Positions 1 to 10,459 of a DNA stretch of 64,000 nt are shown piece after piece. Every line of letters starts with the position of its first letter. The first letter of the stretch is position 1. The translations under genes and the position numbers were made by a program. This stretch comes from Azoarcus sp. (GTDB taxonomy: Bacteria > Pseudomonadota > Gammaproteobacteria > Burkholderiales > Rhodocyclaceae), in the NCBI GenBank assembly GCA_030604735.1, contig JAUVVG010000019.1, positions 1 to 64,000 of the forward strand. Direction: 5' to 3'. The notes under the pieces were generated by a model, which saw only the letters and a list, made by a program, of their open reading frames with translations, did not search any database and was not told the DNA's origin.

Positions 1-9
1 CCCCCCCCC

Positions 10-75
10 GCCCCGGGGCTTCTACTTTCCAGCTTCCCCTCCCCGGCGGCCGCGGGGGCGAATGGCCCCGGGGCT
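10..75. repeat. 11-bp direct repeat of GCCCCGGGGCT
   Basis: The 11-mer GCCCCGGGGCT occurs at 10-20 and again at 65-75, in a very GC-rich stretch just after the stop of the helicase gene. Each copy contains a perfect 10-bp palindrome. No gene is visible in bases 1-93 and I cannot assign a function. It could be the edge of a transcript-end structure or plain GC-rich simple sequence. Confidence 0.4.
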
Positions 76-93
76 GTCCCCCGACTGGATCAA

Positions 94-1422
<1,329 letters not shown>

Positions 1423-1918
1423 AATATTCCTCAAACACACCGCTGCGACTCGAATTGTCGCGCAGCAGTGCACGCCCGCAAAATGCGGGCAAAAACATCG
1501 CGGCTACACCGGAGGCAGGGCATCCTGTGGCAGAGATGGGCGTGTCGCGAACATCACGCAAGCTGATCGCTTGCAGGACAGAACGCGCATCGGCACCAAC
1601 CGGTTTTCGCGATGCCAGACGATCTGAGGAACGTGTGGAGTTCGGAGGCGGGTCGGGGGCGATGGGGCTGTGGATACAGTCCCTCGGCAGGGCATTACGA
1701 CGAGTCGCCGTAATCGGAGTAGAACAGAAACCGAATGCTGCATTGCACAACACTGCGGATTATATCCTACTTTCGTTCGACCAGGACGATCGAACGAAAA
1801 CTTTCATGAGCTCAGGGCCATGACCTCGACCCCGAGACCGCCAAACTGCAGTGGGTCCTGACCGTTCGACGGCAAGACTGTACCGACCGGTGCTTGCCCG
1901 ATCGGACACAAACTGCAG
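1423..1918. other. Intergenic region upstream of rhlE, with inverted repeats
   Basis: About 500 bp without a convincing gene between rhlE and the hup terminator. A 7-bp stem (GCCCGCA/TGCGGGC, 1474-1490) lies about 50 bp upstream of the rhlE start, so it would sit in the 5' leader. A 9-bp perfect inverted repeat, TTCGTTCGA / TCGAACGAA (1772-1780 and 1790-1798), lies further upstream in a locally AT-richer patch. It could be an operator or a structured leader. Short open frames here lack ribosome sites and family features. Confidence 0.5.
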
Positions 1919-1953
1919 AAAAAAGGCCGGGTTCCGTCAGAAACCAGGCCTTT
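1919..1953 (-). terminator. Rho-independent terminator of the HU gene
   Basis: Read on the minus strand, AAAGGCC-T-GGTTTC, a TGAC loop, then GGAACC-C-GGCCTTT form a long GC-rich stem, immediately followed by a run of six or more T. It begins about 25 bp after the HU stop codon, the expected place for an intrinsic terminator. Confidence 0.9.
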
Positions 1954-1977
1954 AGGATACGCCCTGCGAGAGCGGAA

Positions 1978-2256
1978 TTACTTGCCGTTGACTGCGCTCT
2001 TGAGTGATGCGCCAGCCGAGAACTTGGGCACGCGGGCGGCGGCGATGTCGATCGTCGCGCCGGTCTGCGGGTTGCGACCGGTGCGTGCGGCTCGCTCGGA
2101 CACCTCGAAGGAGCCGAAGCCGGTGAACGAGACTTTCTCGCCAGCAGCCATGCGCTCGGCGATGATGTCCAGCACTGCAGACAGGGAACGATCGGCCTGG
2201 GCGCGGGATACGTCCAGACGGTCAGCCAAGGCTTCGACAAATTCACCTTTGTTCAT
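1978..2256 (-). CDS. hupB: HU-family DNA-binding protein
   Basis: Small histone-like protein that binds and bends DNA as a dimer in the nucleoid. The 92-residue length is standard. The protein starts MNKGEFVEALA, has the FTGFGSFEV turn before the beta arm, and the arm signature RTGRNPQTGATIDI with the intercalating proline, then the closing helix (PKFSAGASLK). GAGGAAAA lies 5 nt before the ATG. The gene is a single unit with its own terminator. IHF subunits are close relatives, but the arm sequence and length favour HU. The exact paralogue name (hupA or hupB) is not decidable from the sequence. Confidence 0.93.
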   Translation of the reverse strand: MNKGEFVEALADRLDVSRAQADRSLSAVLDIIAERMAAGEKVSFTGFGSFEVSERAARTGRNPQTGATIDIAAARVPKFSAGASLKSAVNGK

Positions 2257-2563
2257 GCTTTTCCTCGATTGGTGTGATTGAGAGACTACGCGAGACTACA
2301 CATTCGACTTCTGGATTCTAGCATCATCGCCCGGGCGGGAAAGCGGCCCCGGCCCTGAGCGCAAATGCCGAAAACAGCTGGCATGTTATGCCACGAAAGA
2401 CGCGGGATCAACCGTCATGCGGATGCTTGGAGTCACGAGATCCTGATTTTCGCTCCCCAGGCTTGCCTTGGAATGCCGCGCGCCCAATTGTTGTGCATAC
2501 GCGCGGGCCAGCGCATGCAGTGAGCCCGCCTTCCTGCCGGAAGGACATCCGGTCGGGTCGACA
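2257..2563. other. Intergenic region between the hemerythrin gene and HU
   Basis: About 307 bp with no convincing coding sequence. It holds the HU promoter region at its left end and the 3' flank of the hemerythrin gene at its right end. I see no clear intrinsic terminator for the hemerythrin gene. Confidence 0.5.
2315..2323 (-). promoter_or_regulatory. Possible extended -10 element of the HU promoter
   Basis: On the minus strand TGCTAGAAT matches an extended -10 (TGN followed by TAGAAT), about 60 bp upstream of the HU start codon. No good -35 hexamer is visible 17 bp further upstream, so the call rests on the extended -10 alone. Confidence 0.4.
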
Positions 2564-3154
2564 TCAATCGTCTCGGTAAGGCCCGGCACCGAGACCGATC
2601 GGGGGCGGTGCGGCCGCAACCAGCCTCGAGAAGATGCCTTTGAAATCCTCCCCGTCACGGATACCGGTCATCGGATCGTTGTTGGCACGGAACCCTTCGG
2701 CGATACGCGCCCAGTCGGCCTCGGTAAAGTGCTTGCGGCACAGCGGCAATACCTCCCGTTCTTCCATCATCATGTGGTTCCGGTAGAACTCGGCGAACTG
2801 GTCGAAGGCCTCGACGAAGCGCGCATAGCCCTCGTCCTCGCCCGCGGCATAGCGCTTGACCGCTTCGTCCAGTGCCCGTATCCGTGCCTCGCCGGCGGCA
2901 TGCTCCTGCTCCAGGTGGGCGATCGCCGCAGCCCCCTCGTCGGTCTTCTCCTTCAGCAGCGCGAACAGGAACTCGTCCTCCTTGGGGTGGTGGCGCTTCT
3001 CGGGGTAGGCGTCGAGATAATGCACCATGGCCTGCAGCAGCTTGAAATCCGGCTCCAGGCGGCCGGCACCGATTTCCTTCAGCATGTAACGTACCGCGTG
3101 AAGAATCGCGGCCAGCGACTGATGCTCGTCCTGAATGATGCGCAGAGCTTCCAT
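2564..3154 (-). CDS. Hemerythrin HHE cation-binding domain protein
   Basis: Predicted cytoplasmic four-helix-bundle protein with a non-heme diiron centre; relatives bind O2 or NO or help repair iron-sulfur centres. The 196-residue sequence has the spaced ligands of the family: an early DEHQSL and LHAVRYM pair, HHPKEDEFLF in the second helix, HLEQEHAAGE in the third, and FYRNHMMMEEREVLP in the fourth. The ATG at 3154 is chosen because AAGGAAGG sits 7 nt upstream. Two earlier in-frame ATG-type starts lack such a site. The gene stands alone between the HU gene and the aromatic-acid transporter. The sequence does not show whether it acts in oxygen or nitrosative stress. Confidence 0.88.
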   Translation of the reverse strand: MEALRIIQDEHQSLAAILHAVRYMLKEIGAGRLEPDFKLLQAMVHYLDAYPEKRHHPKEDEFLFALLKEKTDEGAAAIAHLEQEHAAGEARIRALDEAVKRYAAGEDEGYARFVEAFDQFAEFYRNHMMMEEREVLPLCRKHFTEADWARIAEGFRANNDPMTGIRDGEDFKGIFSRLVAAAPPPIGLGAGPYRDD

Positions 3155-3328
3155 TTCAACCTTCCTTTTCATGGGCCCGGCACTCAAAGCGCCCGGACCG
3201 CGCCTGCCGGTGCGCTGGCACGCACCGTCTCAAATACACCTCTTGCCTTCGATGACTCCGCCTGCGGGAGCTCACCGGGCGCAGCTCGCTCACCGGATGA
3301 GCTTCGGCGCGGGATCGACAGGAGCGCA

Positions 3329-4090
3329 CTATCCCACCAACCGGTCCTGATTCTTTCCGCCCAGCCCGAGGTAGGTTTCGATCACGCGCGGGTCATCGGC
3401 GAGCTTATGTGCCGGCCCCTCCATCGCCACCTCGCCGGTCTCCAGCACATAGGCGTAGTCCGCCACCTGCAGTGCGGCACGCGCGTTCTGTTCGACCAAC
3501 AGAATCGACACGCCACGGCTTCTCAGTTCGGCGATGATGCGGAAGATCTCGCGCACGATCAATGGGGCCAGTCCCAGGCTCGGTTCGTCGAGCATCAATA
3601 GCCGCGGCCGCGCCATCAGCGCCCGACCCACCGCCAGCATCTGGCGCTCACCACCCGAAAGCGTGCCGGCGAGTTGCACGCGACGCTCCTTCAACCGCGG
3701 AAACAGCGCGTACACCTCCTCCAGGGTCTGGTCATGGTCACGCTTGCCTTCGCGATAGCGTTGGAAGGCCCCGAGCACGAGGTTGTCCTCGACGCTCATC
3801 TCGCCAAAGAGCTCGCGCTTCTCCGGCACCAGATTCATGCCGCGCGCGACCATTTGTTCGACCTCGGCCCCGGACTCGGCATGACCCTCGAAGCGGATCT
3901 CGCCACGCGAGGGCAGCACCCCCATGATCGCCGAGAGCAGGGTGGTCTTGCCCGCCCCGTTGGGACCGATCACGGTCACGATCTGGCCTTCGCCGACCCG
4001 GATGTTGGCCTGGGTGAGGGCTTCGACCTGACCGTAGGATACCGACAGGTCGCGCACCTCCAGTACGGCTCTGATCTGATTGTCGCTCAT
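3329..4090 (-). CDS. livF: ABC transporter ATP-binding protein, LivF type
   Basis: One of the two ATPases of a HAAT-family (branched-chain amino acid type) importer. The 253-residue protein has Walker [10 protein letters not shown], the Q loop, the signature LSGGERQML, Walker [15 protein letters not shown] and the switch histidine region. Its ATG shares one base with the TGA of the upstream fused LivM-LivG gene (TGATG), so translation is probably coupled. It is the last gene of the transporter block adjoining the phenylacetate genes. The substrate is therefore more likely an aromatic acid than leucine, though only the neighbourhood supports that. Confidence 0.93.
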   Translation of the reverse strand: MSDNQIRAVLEVRDLSVSYGQVEALTQANIRVGEGQIVTVIGPNGAGKTTLLSAIMGVLPSRGEIRFEGHAESGAEVEQMVARGMNLVPEKRELFGEMSVEDNLVLGAFQRYREGKRDHDQTLEEVYALFPRLKERRVQLAGTLSGGERQMLAVGRALMARPRLLMLDEPSLGLAPLIVREIFRIIAELRSRGVSILLVEQNARAALQVADYAYVLETGEVAMEGPAHKLADDPRVIETYLGLGGKNQDRLVG

Positions 4091-5904
4091 CACTCCACTC
4101 CCCCGAGATAGGCTTCGAGCACCGCGGGATCACGCTGCACCTGGTCGGGCAGGCCTTCGGCGATCTTCTCACCGAACTCCATCACCACCACCCGATCGAC
4201 CAAGCCCATCACGAAGTCCATGTCATGCTCGACCAGCAGGATGCCGATACCTTCGCGCTTGAGCTTTCTGAGCAGTTCGGCCAGCGCCTGCTTTTCCTTG
4301 TAGCGCAGCCCTGCCGCCGGCTCGTCGAGCAGCAGCAGGCACGGGTCGGACGCGAGCGCACGCGCGATCTCGAGGATGCGTTGCTGGCCGAGCGCGAGAC
4401 TGCCGGCCTCGTCGAACATGTGCTCCGCCAGTCCAACCCGTTCGATCTGACGCGCCGCTTCGGCGAGCAGGCGCGCCTCTTCGGCGCGATCGAGACGCCA
4501 GGCCGAGGCGAGCACGCCCTTGCTGCCCCTGAGATGCGCGCCGATGGCGACATTCTCGAGTACGCTCATGGTGGGGAGCATCCTGACATGCTGGAAGGTG
4601 CGACTCATGCCCATCCGGGCAATCTCGCGCGAGTCGCGACCGGCCACCGCCTGGCCGAGGAACAGGACTTCGCCCGAGGTCGGAGTATCCACCCCCGAGA
4701 TCTGGTTGAACATGGTGCTCTTGCCCGCCCCGTTGGGACCGATCAGCGCGAGGATCTCTCCGGAGCGCACCTGCAGGCTCATGTCCTTGTTTGCGACCAA
4801 CCCGCCGAACTTGCGGGTGACGTTCTTCGCGTCGAGCAGCAAGGTACCCGCGATGGGCAATTCTCTCCGCGCCAGCGGCTCGGCTGCGGCGTCGATACGG
4901 CGCTGTGCCGCGCGCACCGGAATCACCCGCTGGGTGAGCCGGGTGAGGATGGGCCACAAGCCGTTCCTCGCCTTGTGCAGGACGAACACCATGATCACGC
5001 CGAACACGATGATCTCGAAATTGCCCGACTGACCAAAGATCGCCGGCAGCAGGCCTTGCAGCCAGTGCTTGAGCACCACGATCAGACCGGCCCCGATCAG
5101 CGCTCCCCACACATAACCCGCCCCGCCGATGACCGCCATGAACAGGAACTCTATGCCCATGTGCAGGCCGAACGGGGTCGGATTGACGAATCGCTGCATG
5201 TGCGCGTACAGCCACCCCGACGCACAGGCGAGCAGTGCCGCGATGACGAAGATCACCATGCGCGAGCGCGCGGTATTCACCCCCATCGCCTCGGCCATGA
5301 CCATGCCGCCCTTGAGCGCACGTATCGCCCTCCCCTCGCGCGAATCGAGCAGGTTGTGCACGGTAAACACGCCGACCAGCAGAAAGGCCCAGATCAGGTA
5401 GTAGATCTCGTTGTCCTGCCTGAGCTCAAAGCCGAAAAGATGGATCGCCGGGATGCCACCCAGACCGGTGTGCCCGCCCAGGATCTGCATGGTCCCGAAC
5501 AGGAAGTACAGGCTGATACCCCAGGCGATGGTCCCCAGTGGCAGGTAGTGACCTGACAACTTCAAGGTGAGCGAACCGATCAGGATGGCCATCGCGGCGG
5601 TGATCACCAGCCCGGCACCCAGCGTCAGCCAGGGTGAGGCCCCCAGCCAGGCCAGCCAGCCGGGCAGCGCGCTCGAGGTCGTCAGCACCGCGGTCGCATA
5701 GGCCCCCACGCCGACAAAGGCCGCCTGGCCAAAGCTGGTCAGCCCGCCGACGCCGGTGAGCAACACCAGCCCGAGCGCGACCATCGCGTAAAGCCCGATG
5801 TAATTGAGCTTGGTGACATAGAACGGCGGCAACACCGCCGGCGCCACCAGCAGCACCAGCATGAAGGCGCCGATCAGCACGCGGGGAGAAATCACGGATC
5901 TCAT
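4090..5904 (-). CDS. livM-livG: Fused LivM permease and LivG ATPase of a HAAT-type ABC transporter
   Basis: A single 604-residue protein joins an inner-membrane permease to an ATPase. Residues 1 to about 330 are strongly hydrophobic with LivM features ([17 protein letters not shown] near the start). After a short linker, the ATPase begins near residue 350 with Walker [10 protein letters not shown], a [15 protein letters not shown] signature and Walker [12 protein letters not shown]. Fusion of these two subunits is known in some members of the family. The ATG at 5904 follows GAGGAAGAGG and overlaps the end of livH. An upstream start at 5943 would lie inside livH and is not favoured. No frameshift separates the two halves. 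Confidence 0.93.
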   Translation of the reverse strand: MRSVISPRVLIGAFMLVLLVAPAVLPPFYVTKLNYIGLYAMVALGLVLLTGVGGLTSFGQAAFVGVGAYATAVLTTSSALPGWLAWLGASPWLTLGAGLVITAAMAILIGSLTLKLSGHYLPLGTIAWGISLYFLFGTMQILGGHTGLGGIPAIHLFGFELRQDNEIYYLIWAFLLVGVFTVHNLLDSREGRAIRALKGGMVMAEAMGVNTARSRMVIFVIAALLACASGWLYAHMQRFVNPTPFGLHMGIEFLFMAVIGGAGYVWGALIGAGLIVVLKHWLQGLLPAIFGQSGNFEIIVFGVIMVFVLHKARNGLWPILTRLTQRVIPVRAAQRRIDAAAEPLARRELPIAGTLLLDAKNVTRKFGGLVANKDMSLQVRSGEILALIGPNGAGKSTMFNQISGVDTPTSGEVLFLGQAVAGRDSREIARMGMSRTFQHVRMLPTMSVLENVAIGAHLRGSKGVLASAWRLDRAEEARLLAEAARQIERVGLAEHMFDEAGSLALGQQRILEIARALASDPCLLLLDEPAAGLRYKEKQALAELLRKLKREGIGILLVEHDMDFVMGLVDRVVVMEFGEKIAEGLPDQVQRDPAVLEAYLGGVE

Positions 5905-6935
5905 TCCTCTTCCTCCATGTGGTGGGTGGTGAGCGAGCGCCACAGCAGCACCGGAATCACCAGCGTGAATACGATCACTTCCTTGTAGGCGCTGGCCCAG
6001 AAGGAGCTGAAGGCTTCCAGCAACCCGACCATGAGCGCGCCGGCCGCGGCGATCGGGTAGCTCGCCAACCCCCCGATGATGGCGCCGACGAAGCCCTTCA
6101 GGCCGATCAGAAAGCCACTGTCATAGTAGATCGTGGTGATCGGACTGATCAGCACGCCCGAGAGCACGCCGATCAAGGCGGCGAGGAAGAAGGTGAGCTT
6201 GCCCGCCAGGGCGGGCGAAATCCCCATCAGTCGCGCGCCGTTGCGGTTGATCGCGGTCGCGCGCAGCGCCTTGCCGTAGATGGTGCGACCGAAGAACATC
6301 GCCAGCGCGACGATCAGGACCAGCGACGAGAGCACCACCCAGATGGTCTGGCCGGTGATGAACATCGGGCCGATTTCGAAGCGCGCCTGCGAGAACGGCG
6401 AGGTCCGGTAACCTTCGGCACCGAAGAACACCAGCCCGAGCCCGACCAACGCGAGGTGCGCGGCCACCGAGACGATCAGCAGCACCAGCACCGGCGCCTC
6501 GGCGATCGGCTGGTACACGATCCGGTACATCATCGGTCCCATCGGCACGACCACCAGCAAGGTAACCAGCACCTGCCCGATGAGCGGGAGGTCCTTCAAA
6601 GGCATGGACCACAGCAGCCCGATGAGCAGCGCGGGATAGAGCAGGTGGGTGCCGGCCAGCATCATCACCCGCCGGCCGCCGGCGCGCACCACAGCGCCCG
6701 CGTCCAGCGCGGTCACGATCACGCCCGCCCCAAGCAACAGCCAGGCCGTCGCCGGGAATACCCCGTTCTCGATCATCGCCAGCGTCAACGCGCCATAGGC
6801 GACGAACTCTCCCTGCGGAATGAAGATCACCCGCGTCACCGCGAACACCAGCACCAAAGCCAGCGCCAGTAGCGCGTAGATCGCACCGTTGGTGATCCCA
6901 TCCTGCGCAAGGATCAAAGCAATCTGAAAATCCAT
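5901..6935 (-). CDS. livH: HAAT-type ABC transporter permease, LivH type
   Basis: Inner-membrane permease subunit of 344 residues, starting [28 protein letters not shown], split here as [13 protein letters not shown] then [15 protein letters not shown]. It contains about eight hydrophobic spans and the family stretch with [10 protein letters not shown], and it ends in an acidic EEEE tail. It overlaps the start of the fused livM-livG gene and lies 270 bp downstream of the binding-protein gene. It would form the translocation pore together with the LivM half of the next product. Confidence 0.92.
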   Translation of the reverse strand: MDFQIALILAQDGITNGAIYALLALALVLVFAVTRVIFIPQGEFVAYGALTLAMIENGVFPATAWLLLGAGVIVTALDAGAVVRAGGRRVMMLAGTHLLYPALLIGLLWSMPLKDLPLIGQVLVTLLVVVPMGPMMYRIVYQPIAEAPVLVLLIVSVAAHLALVGLGLVFFGAEGYRTSPFSQARFEIGPMFITGQTIWVVLSSLVLIVALAMFFGRTIYGKALRATAINRNGARLMGISPALAGKLTFFLAALIGVLSGVLISPITTIYYDSGFLIGLKGFVGAIIGGLASYPIAAAGALMVGLLEAFSSFWASAYKEVIVFTLVIPVLLWRSLTTHHMEEEE

Positions 6936-7206
6936 GGACGAACCCCGCTACCGGCCTGTCGCTCACGACAAGCCGCTTGTCAGCAATGGATAGCCACAGG
7001 ACCGAGCCGAACGCCTCCGCCCCGAGCGACCGTCCGGCCGCAATGCCTGACCTCCGGTCTCGGACGCTCTGTATTCATGACAGAGTCGGACGCCTCGGCC
7101 CTTTCCTGGAAATCCGGGCCACAACGGCAACCGGGCGGCGAGACGACCACCTTACCGGTTGCACAAGATTCAGGCCGAGGACCGCGTCGGTCACTCGGCC
7201 AGACGG

Positions 7207-8352
7207 TCAATTCACCAGTTTCCAGCCACCGTCCTTGATCTCGACCATCACCCGCGCGCGCTGGTCCAGACCGAGGTGATCGGTCGGGCTCATGTTGAAG
7301 ATGCCATGCGCGCCGGCTGCTTCGCGAACATTCTCGAGCGCATCGCGCAAGGCGGACCGGAACTCGGCCGTGCCGGGCTGGGCGACCTTCAGCGCTTCCG
7401 GCACCGCGGCTTGCAGCAGCACACCGGAATCCCAGGCGTGGGCACCGAAGGTGGACACGCTGCCGGCGCCGTGCGCGGCTTCATAAGCGGCGATGTAGGC
7501 GAGCGCGCTGGCCTTGACCGGGTTGTCGTCGGGCAGCTGCGCCGCCACCAGCACTGGACCGGCCGGCAGGAAAGTGCCTTCGCAGTCGCGACCGCAAACC
7601 CGCAGGAAGTCGTTGTTGGCGACACCGTGGGTCTGGTAGATCTTGCCGTTGTAGCCCCGCTCCTTCAGCGTCTTTTGCGGCAGTGCGGCCGGCGTGCCGG
7701 AACCGGCGATCAGCACCGCATCGGGACGCTGGGCCATCATCTGCAGCACCTGGCCGGTCACCGAGGTATCGGTACGGTTGTAGCGCTGGCTGCTGACCAC
7801 GTTGAGGCCGCGCACCTGTGCCAGCGTGCTGAACTGGTTCCACCAACCTTCGCCGTAGGCGTCGGCGAAGCCGATGAAGGCGACCGTCTTGACGTTGTTG
7901 TTGGACATGTGCTCCAGGATGGCAGTGGCCATCTGCTGGTCGTTCTGCGGGGTCTTGAACACCCAGCGCTTCTTGTCGTCCACCGGCTCGACGATGGTGC
8001 TCGAGGCGGCCCAGGAAATCATCGGCGTCTTCGACTCGGCCGCGACATCGATCATCGCCAGTGAGTTCGGCGTGGTGGTGGAGCCGAGCACGACATCGAC
8101 CTTGTCGTCCGAAACGAAGCGGCGGATGTTCATCACTGCATGGGTGGTGTCGGACTGGTCGTCCAGCACCACGTAGCGGATTGCCTGGCCGGCGATCTCC
8201 TTGGGCATCAGATCGACCGTGTTGCGCTCCGGAATGCCTAGCGACGCGGCCGGGCCGGTTGCGGACACGGTCACCCCGACCGTGATCTGGGCATGAACGC
8301 CGGCGGCGAAAGCGAGGCCGATGGCGGCCAGCAGGGTGTGCTTCAGTTTCAT
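7207..8352 (-). CDS. Periplasmic substrate-binding protein of a HAAT-type ABC transporter
   Basis: Type-I periplasmic binding protein of 381 residues, related to LivJ/LivK. It has a Sec signal peptide with an Ala-rich core ending GVHA before QITVG. The mature part has the family opening VGVTVSATGPAASLGIPERN and a later stretch on substrate-pocket loops (SWAASSTIVEPVD). A GGAGGAG-type ribosome site precedes the ATG. It is the first gene of the transporter block and follows the thiolase gene on the same strand. Neighbouring phenylacetate genes suggest phenylacetate or a related aromatic carboxylate as ligand. Branched-chain amino acids remain the alternative. Confidence 0.88.
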   Translation of the reverse strand: MKLKHTLLAAIGLAFAAGVHAQITVGVTVSATGPAASLGIPERNTVDLMPKEIAGQAIRYVVLDDQSDTTHAVMNIRRFVSDDKVDVVLGSTTTPNSLAMIDVAAESKTPMISWAASSTIVEPVDDKKRWVFKTPQNDQQMATAILEHMSNNNVKTVAFIGFADAYGEGWWNQFSTLAQVRGLNVVSSQRYNRTDTSVTGQVLQMMAQRPDAVLIAGSGTPAALPQKTLKERGYNGKIYQTHGVANNDFLRVCGRDCEGTFLPAGPVLVAAQLPDDNPVKASALAYIAAYEAAHGAGSVSTFGAHAWDSGVLLQAAVPEALKVAQPGTAEFRSALRDALENVREAAGAHGIFNMSPTDHLGLDQRARVMVEIKDGGWKLVN

Positions 8353-8428
8353 GGTGTCTCCTCCTCGTGGTTTATGAGCGCTTCGACCGCAGCACGGCCC
8401 AAGTCACTTGCTGCAAAACGCGTCTAAA

Positions 8429-8437
8429 ATTATCACA
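8429..8437 (-). promoter_or_regulatory. Possible extended -10 promoter for the transporter block
   Basis: In an AT-rich patch between the thiolase gene and the binding-protein gene, the minus strand reads TGTGATAAT. This is an extended -10 element about 75 bp upstream of the transporter start codon. The -35 region is weak. It suggests the transporter can be transcribed separately from the upstream paa genes. Confidence 0.4.
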
Positions 8438-8458
8438 CTACTAACTAATTTAACACTA

Positions 8459-9661
8459 TCAAACTCGTTCAACGATCATGGCGATACCTTGCCCGACCCC
8501 GACACACATGGTGGCCAGGCCGTAACGGCCGCCGGTCGCCTCCAGTTGACGCACCGCGGTCAGCACCAGACGTGCCCCGGATGCGCCCAGCGGATGCCCG
8601 AGCGCGATCGCGCCACCGTTCGGATTGACCTGTGCGGCATCGTCCGCCAGCCCGAGCTGGCGGGTCACCGCGAGCGCCTGCGCGGCAAAGGCTTCGTTCA
8701 ACTCGATCACGTCCATCTGCGCCAGGCTCAGCCCGGCCAAGGCGAGCACCTTGCGGGTCGCCGGTGCGGGGCCGATGCCCATGATGCGTGGTTCGACGCC
8801 GGCGGTCGCCATCGCCACGATGCGGGCGCGCGGTGTCAGCCCATGCCGGGTGGCCGCCGCCCCGTTCGCGATCAGCAAGGCCGCCGCGCCATCGTTGGTG
8901 CCCGAGGCATTGCCGGCGGTCACCGTGCCATCCGGCCGGACCACCCCCTTCAGCCTGGCGAGCGCGTCGAGCGAAGTCTCGCGCGGATGCTCATCCTCGA
9001 TCACACGCAAAGGGTCACCCTTCTTCTGGGGCAACTCGACCGGGACCCGTTCACCCTCGAAAAAGCCGCGCGCCTTCGCCGCGGCATAGCGCTGCTGGCT
9101 GCGCAGCGCAAAGGCATCCTGGTCGGCCCGGCTCACGCCGAAATCGGTGGCCACGTTCTCGGCGGTCTCGGGCATCGAATCGATGCCGTACTTCGCCTTC
9201 ATCAAGGGGTTCACGAAGCGCCAGCCGATGGTGGTGTCTTCCATTCTGGCCGTCCGCGAGAACGCGGCCGTCGCCTTGCCGATCACGAAGGGCGCCCGGC
9301 TCATGCTCTCTACGCCGCCAGCGATCATCAGCGCGGTCTCGCCGGCGCGGATCGCCCGCGCCGCGGTGCCGATCGCGTCCATCCCGGAACCGCACAAACG
9401 GTTCAGGGTCGAGCCCGGCACGTCGATCGGTAGCCCGGCCAGCAGACCTGCCATGCGGGCCACGTCACGGTTGTCCTCGCCGGCCTGGTTGGCACAGCCG
9501 TAGTAGATGTCCTCGACCGCGGCCCAGTCCACGCCAGGGTTGCGCTCGATCAAGGCCTTGATCGGAAGCGCCGCCAGGTCGTCGGTGCGTACCCCGGACA
9601 AGGCCCCGCCATAGCGGCCGATCGGGGTGCGGATGCCATCGCAGATGAATACTTCGGTCAC
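8459..9661 (-). CDS. paaJ: 3-oxoadipyl-CoA / 3-oxo-5,6-dehydrosuberyl-CoA thiolase
   Basis: Thiolase of 400 residues for the last steps of phenylacetate beta-oxidation, releasing acetyl-CoA and succinyl-CoA. The nucleophilic Cys is residue 90 in LNRLCGSG. NEAFAAQ and GGAIALGHPLGASGAR are present. The C-terminal active-site loop reads MCVGVGQG instead of the commoner CGGGQG. The segment DIYYGCANQAGEDNRDVARM is typical of PcaF/PaaJ rather than of generic acetyl-CoA acetyltransferases. It lies between the TetR regulator and the transporter genes, on the paa strand. The same protein could also serve the beta-ketoadipate pathway (pcaF). Confidence 0.93.
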   Translation of the reverse strand: MTEVFICDGIRTPIGRYGGALSGVRTDDLAALPIKALIERNPGVDWAAVEDIYYGCANQAGEDNRDVARMAGLLAGLPIDVPGSTLNRLCGSGMDAIGTAARAIRAGETALMIAGGVESMSRAPFVIGKATAAFSRTARMEDTTIGWRFVNPLMKAKYGIDSMPETAENVATDFGVSRADQDAFALRSQQRYAAAKARGFFEGERVPVELPQKKGDPLRVIEDEHPRETSLDALARLKGVVRPDGTVTAGNASGTNDGAAALLIANGAAATRHGLTPRARIVAMATAGVEPRIMGIGPAPATRKVLALAGLSLAQMDVIELNEAFAAQALAVTRQLGLADDAAQVNPNGGAIALGHPLGASGARLVLTAVRQLEATGGRYGLATMCVGVGQGIAMIVERV

Positions 9662-9707
9662 CTTGTTTCTCTCCTCTTGTCTGCCATGCCGTCATCGGTG
9701 CAAGCGT

Positions 9708-10358
9708 TCAAGCCGTCTCGAACTCGCTCACCCGGGCACTTCTTTTCCGCCTCTTGCCTGCCGTCTCGGCCAGCCCCTTCACCCCATTGACGATGATCTG
9801 GGTCACCACCGGCGCCATGTCGGCATAGGACATCGGTCCACCAGCGCGCAGCCAGGTGAAGGTCCAGTTGATCATCCCGAACAGGATCATCGCGACCGCC
9901 TTGTGCAAGCGCTTCTTCTTCAGCCCCGGCTCGACCGCGTCGATCACGTCGGCGAACGCCGACACCACCTGACGTTCCTTTTCGATCACGATCGTGCGCT
10001 GCACCTCGGGCAGGAATTTCACATCCTGGACCAGCACCACATGCTGGCTCTGACTGTGCTCGTACTCTTCCATGAAGCGCGCGATCAAGGCCTCCAGGTG
10101 GGCCTGCGGTTCCAGCCCTCGCACCTCCACCCCGGTCACGATCGCGAGCAGCTGGTCCATGTAGCTGTCCGCGATATCGAACAGGATGTGGTCCTTGTCC
10201 CGGTAGTAGTGATACAGCAGCGGCTTCGACACCCCGCAGGCCTTGGCCAGCTCGGACATTGAGGCGTTGTGATAGCCCTTCTCGGCGAACAGATTGGCGG
10301 CCGCCTGCAGAATCGTCGCCCGCTGCACTTCGAAGGTCGCTGCTTTACCCCTGGCCAT
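9708..10358 (-). CDS. paaR: TetR-family transcriptional regulator (probable PaaR)
   Basis: Probable acyl-CoA-responsive repressor of the phenylacetate genes. The 216-residue protein has an N-terminal helix-turn-helix (AANLFAEKGYHNASMSELAK, then GVSKPLLYHYYRDKDHILF) and a helical ligand-binding C-terminal part. AAAGGA precedes the ATG at 10358. It sits between paaE and the thiolase gene. A TetR-like 16-bp operator lies in the paaG-paaN promoter region (19074-19089). TetR-type PaaR proteins controlled by phenylacetyl-CoA are known. Assignment of this protein to that role rests on position and family. Confidence 0.87.
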   Translation of the reverse strand: MARGKAATFEVQRATILQAAANLFAEKGYHNASMSELAKACGVSKPLLYHYYRDKDHILFDIADSYMDQLLAIVTGVEVRGLEPQAHLEALIARFMEEYEHSQSQHVVLVQDVKFLPEVQRTIVIEKERQVVSAFADVIDAVEPGLKKKRLHKAVAMILFGMINWTFTWLRAGGPMSYADMAPVVTQIIVNGVKGLAETAGKRRKRSARVSEFETA

Positions 10359-10459
10359 GAATTCCTTTCGCTCCTGTCAGTTCGTCACTGTCCCGCCAAT
10401 CCACAACATGCATCCGCACGATCGCGCCCGGTTGGTTCGGGCGCGGGCGTAAGGACCCC

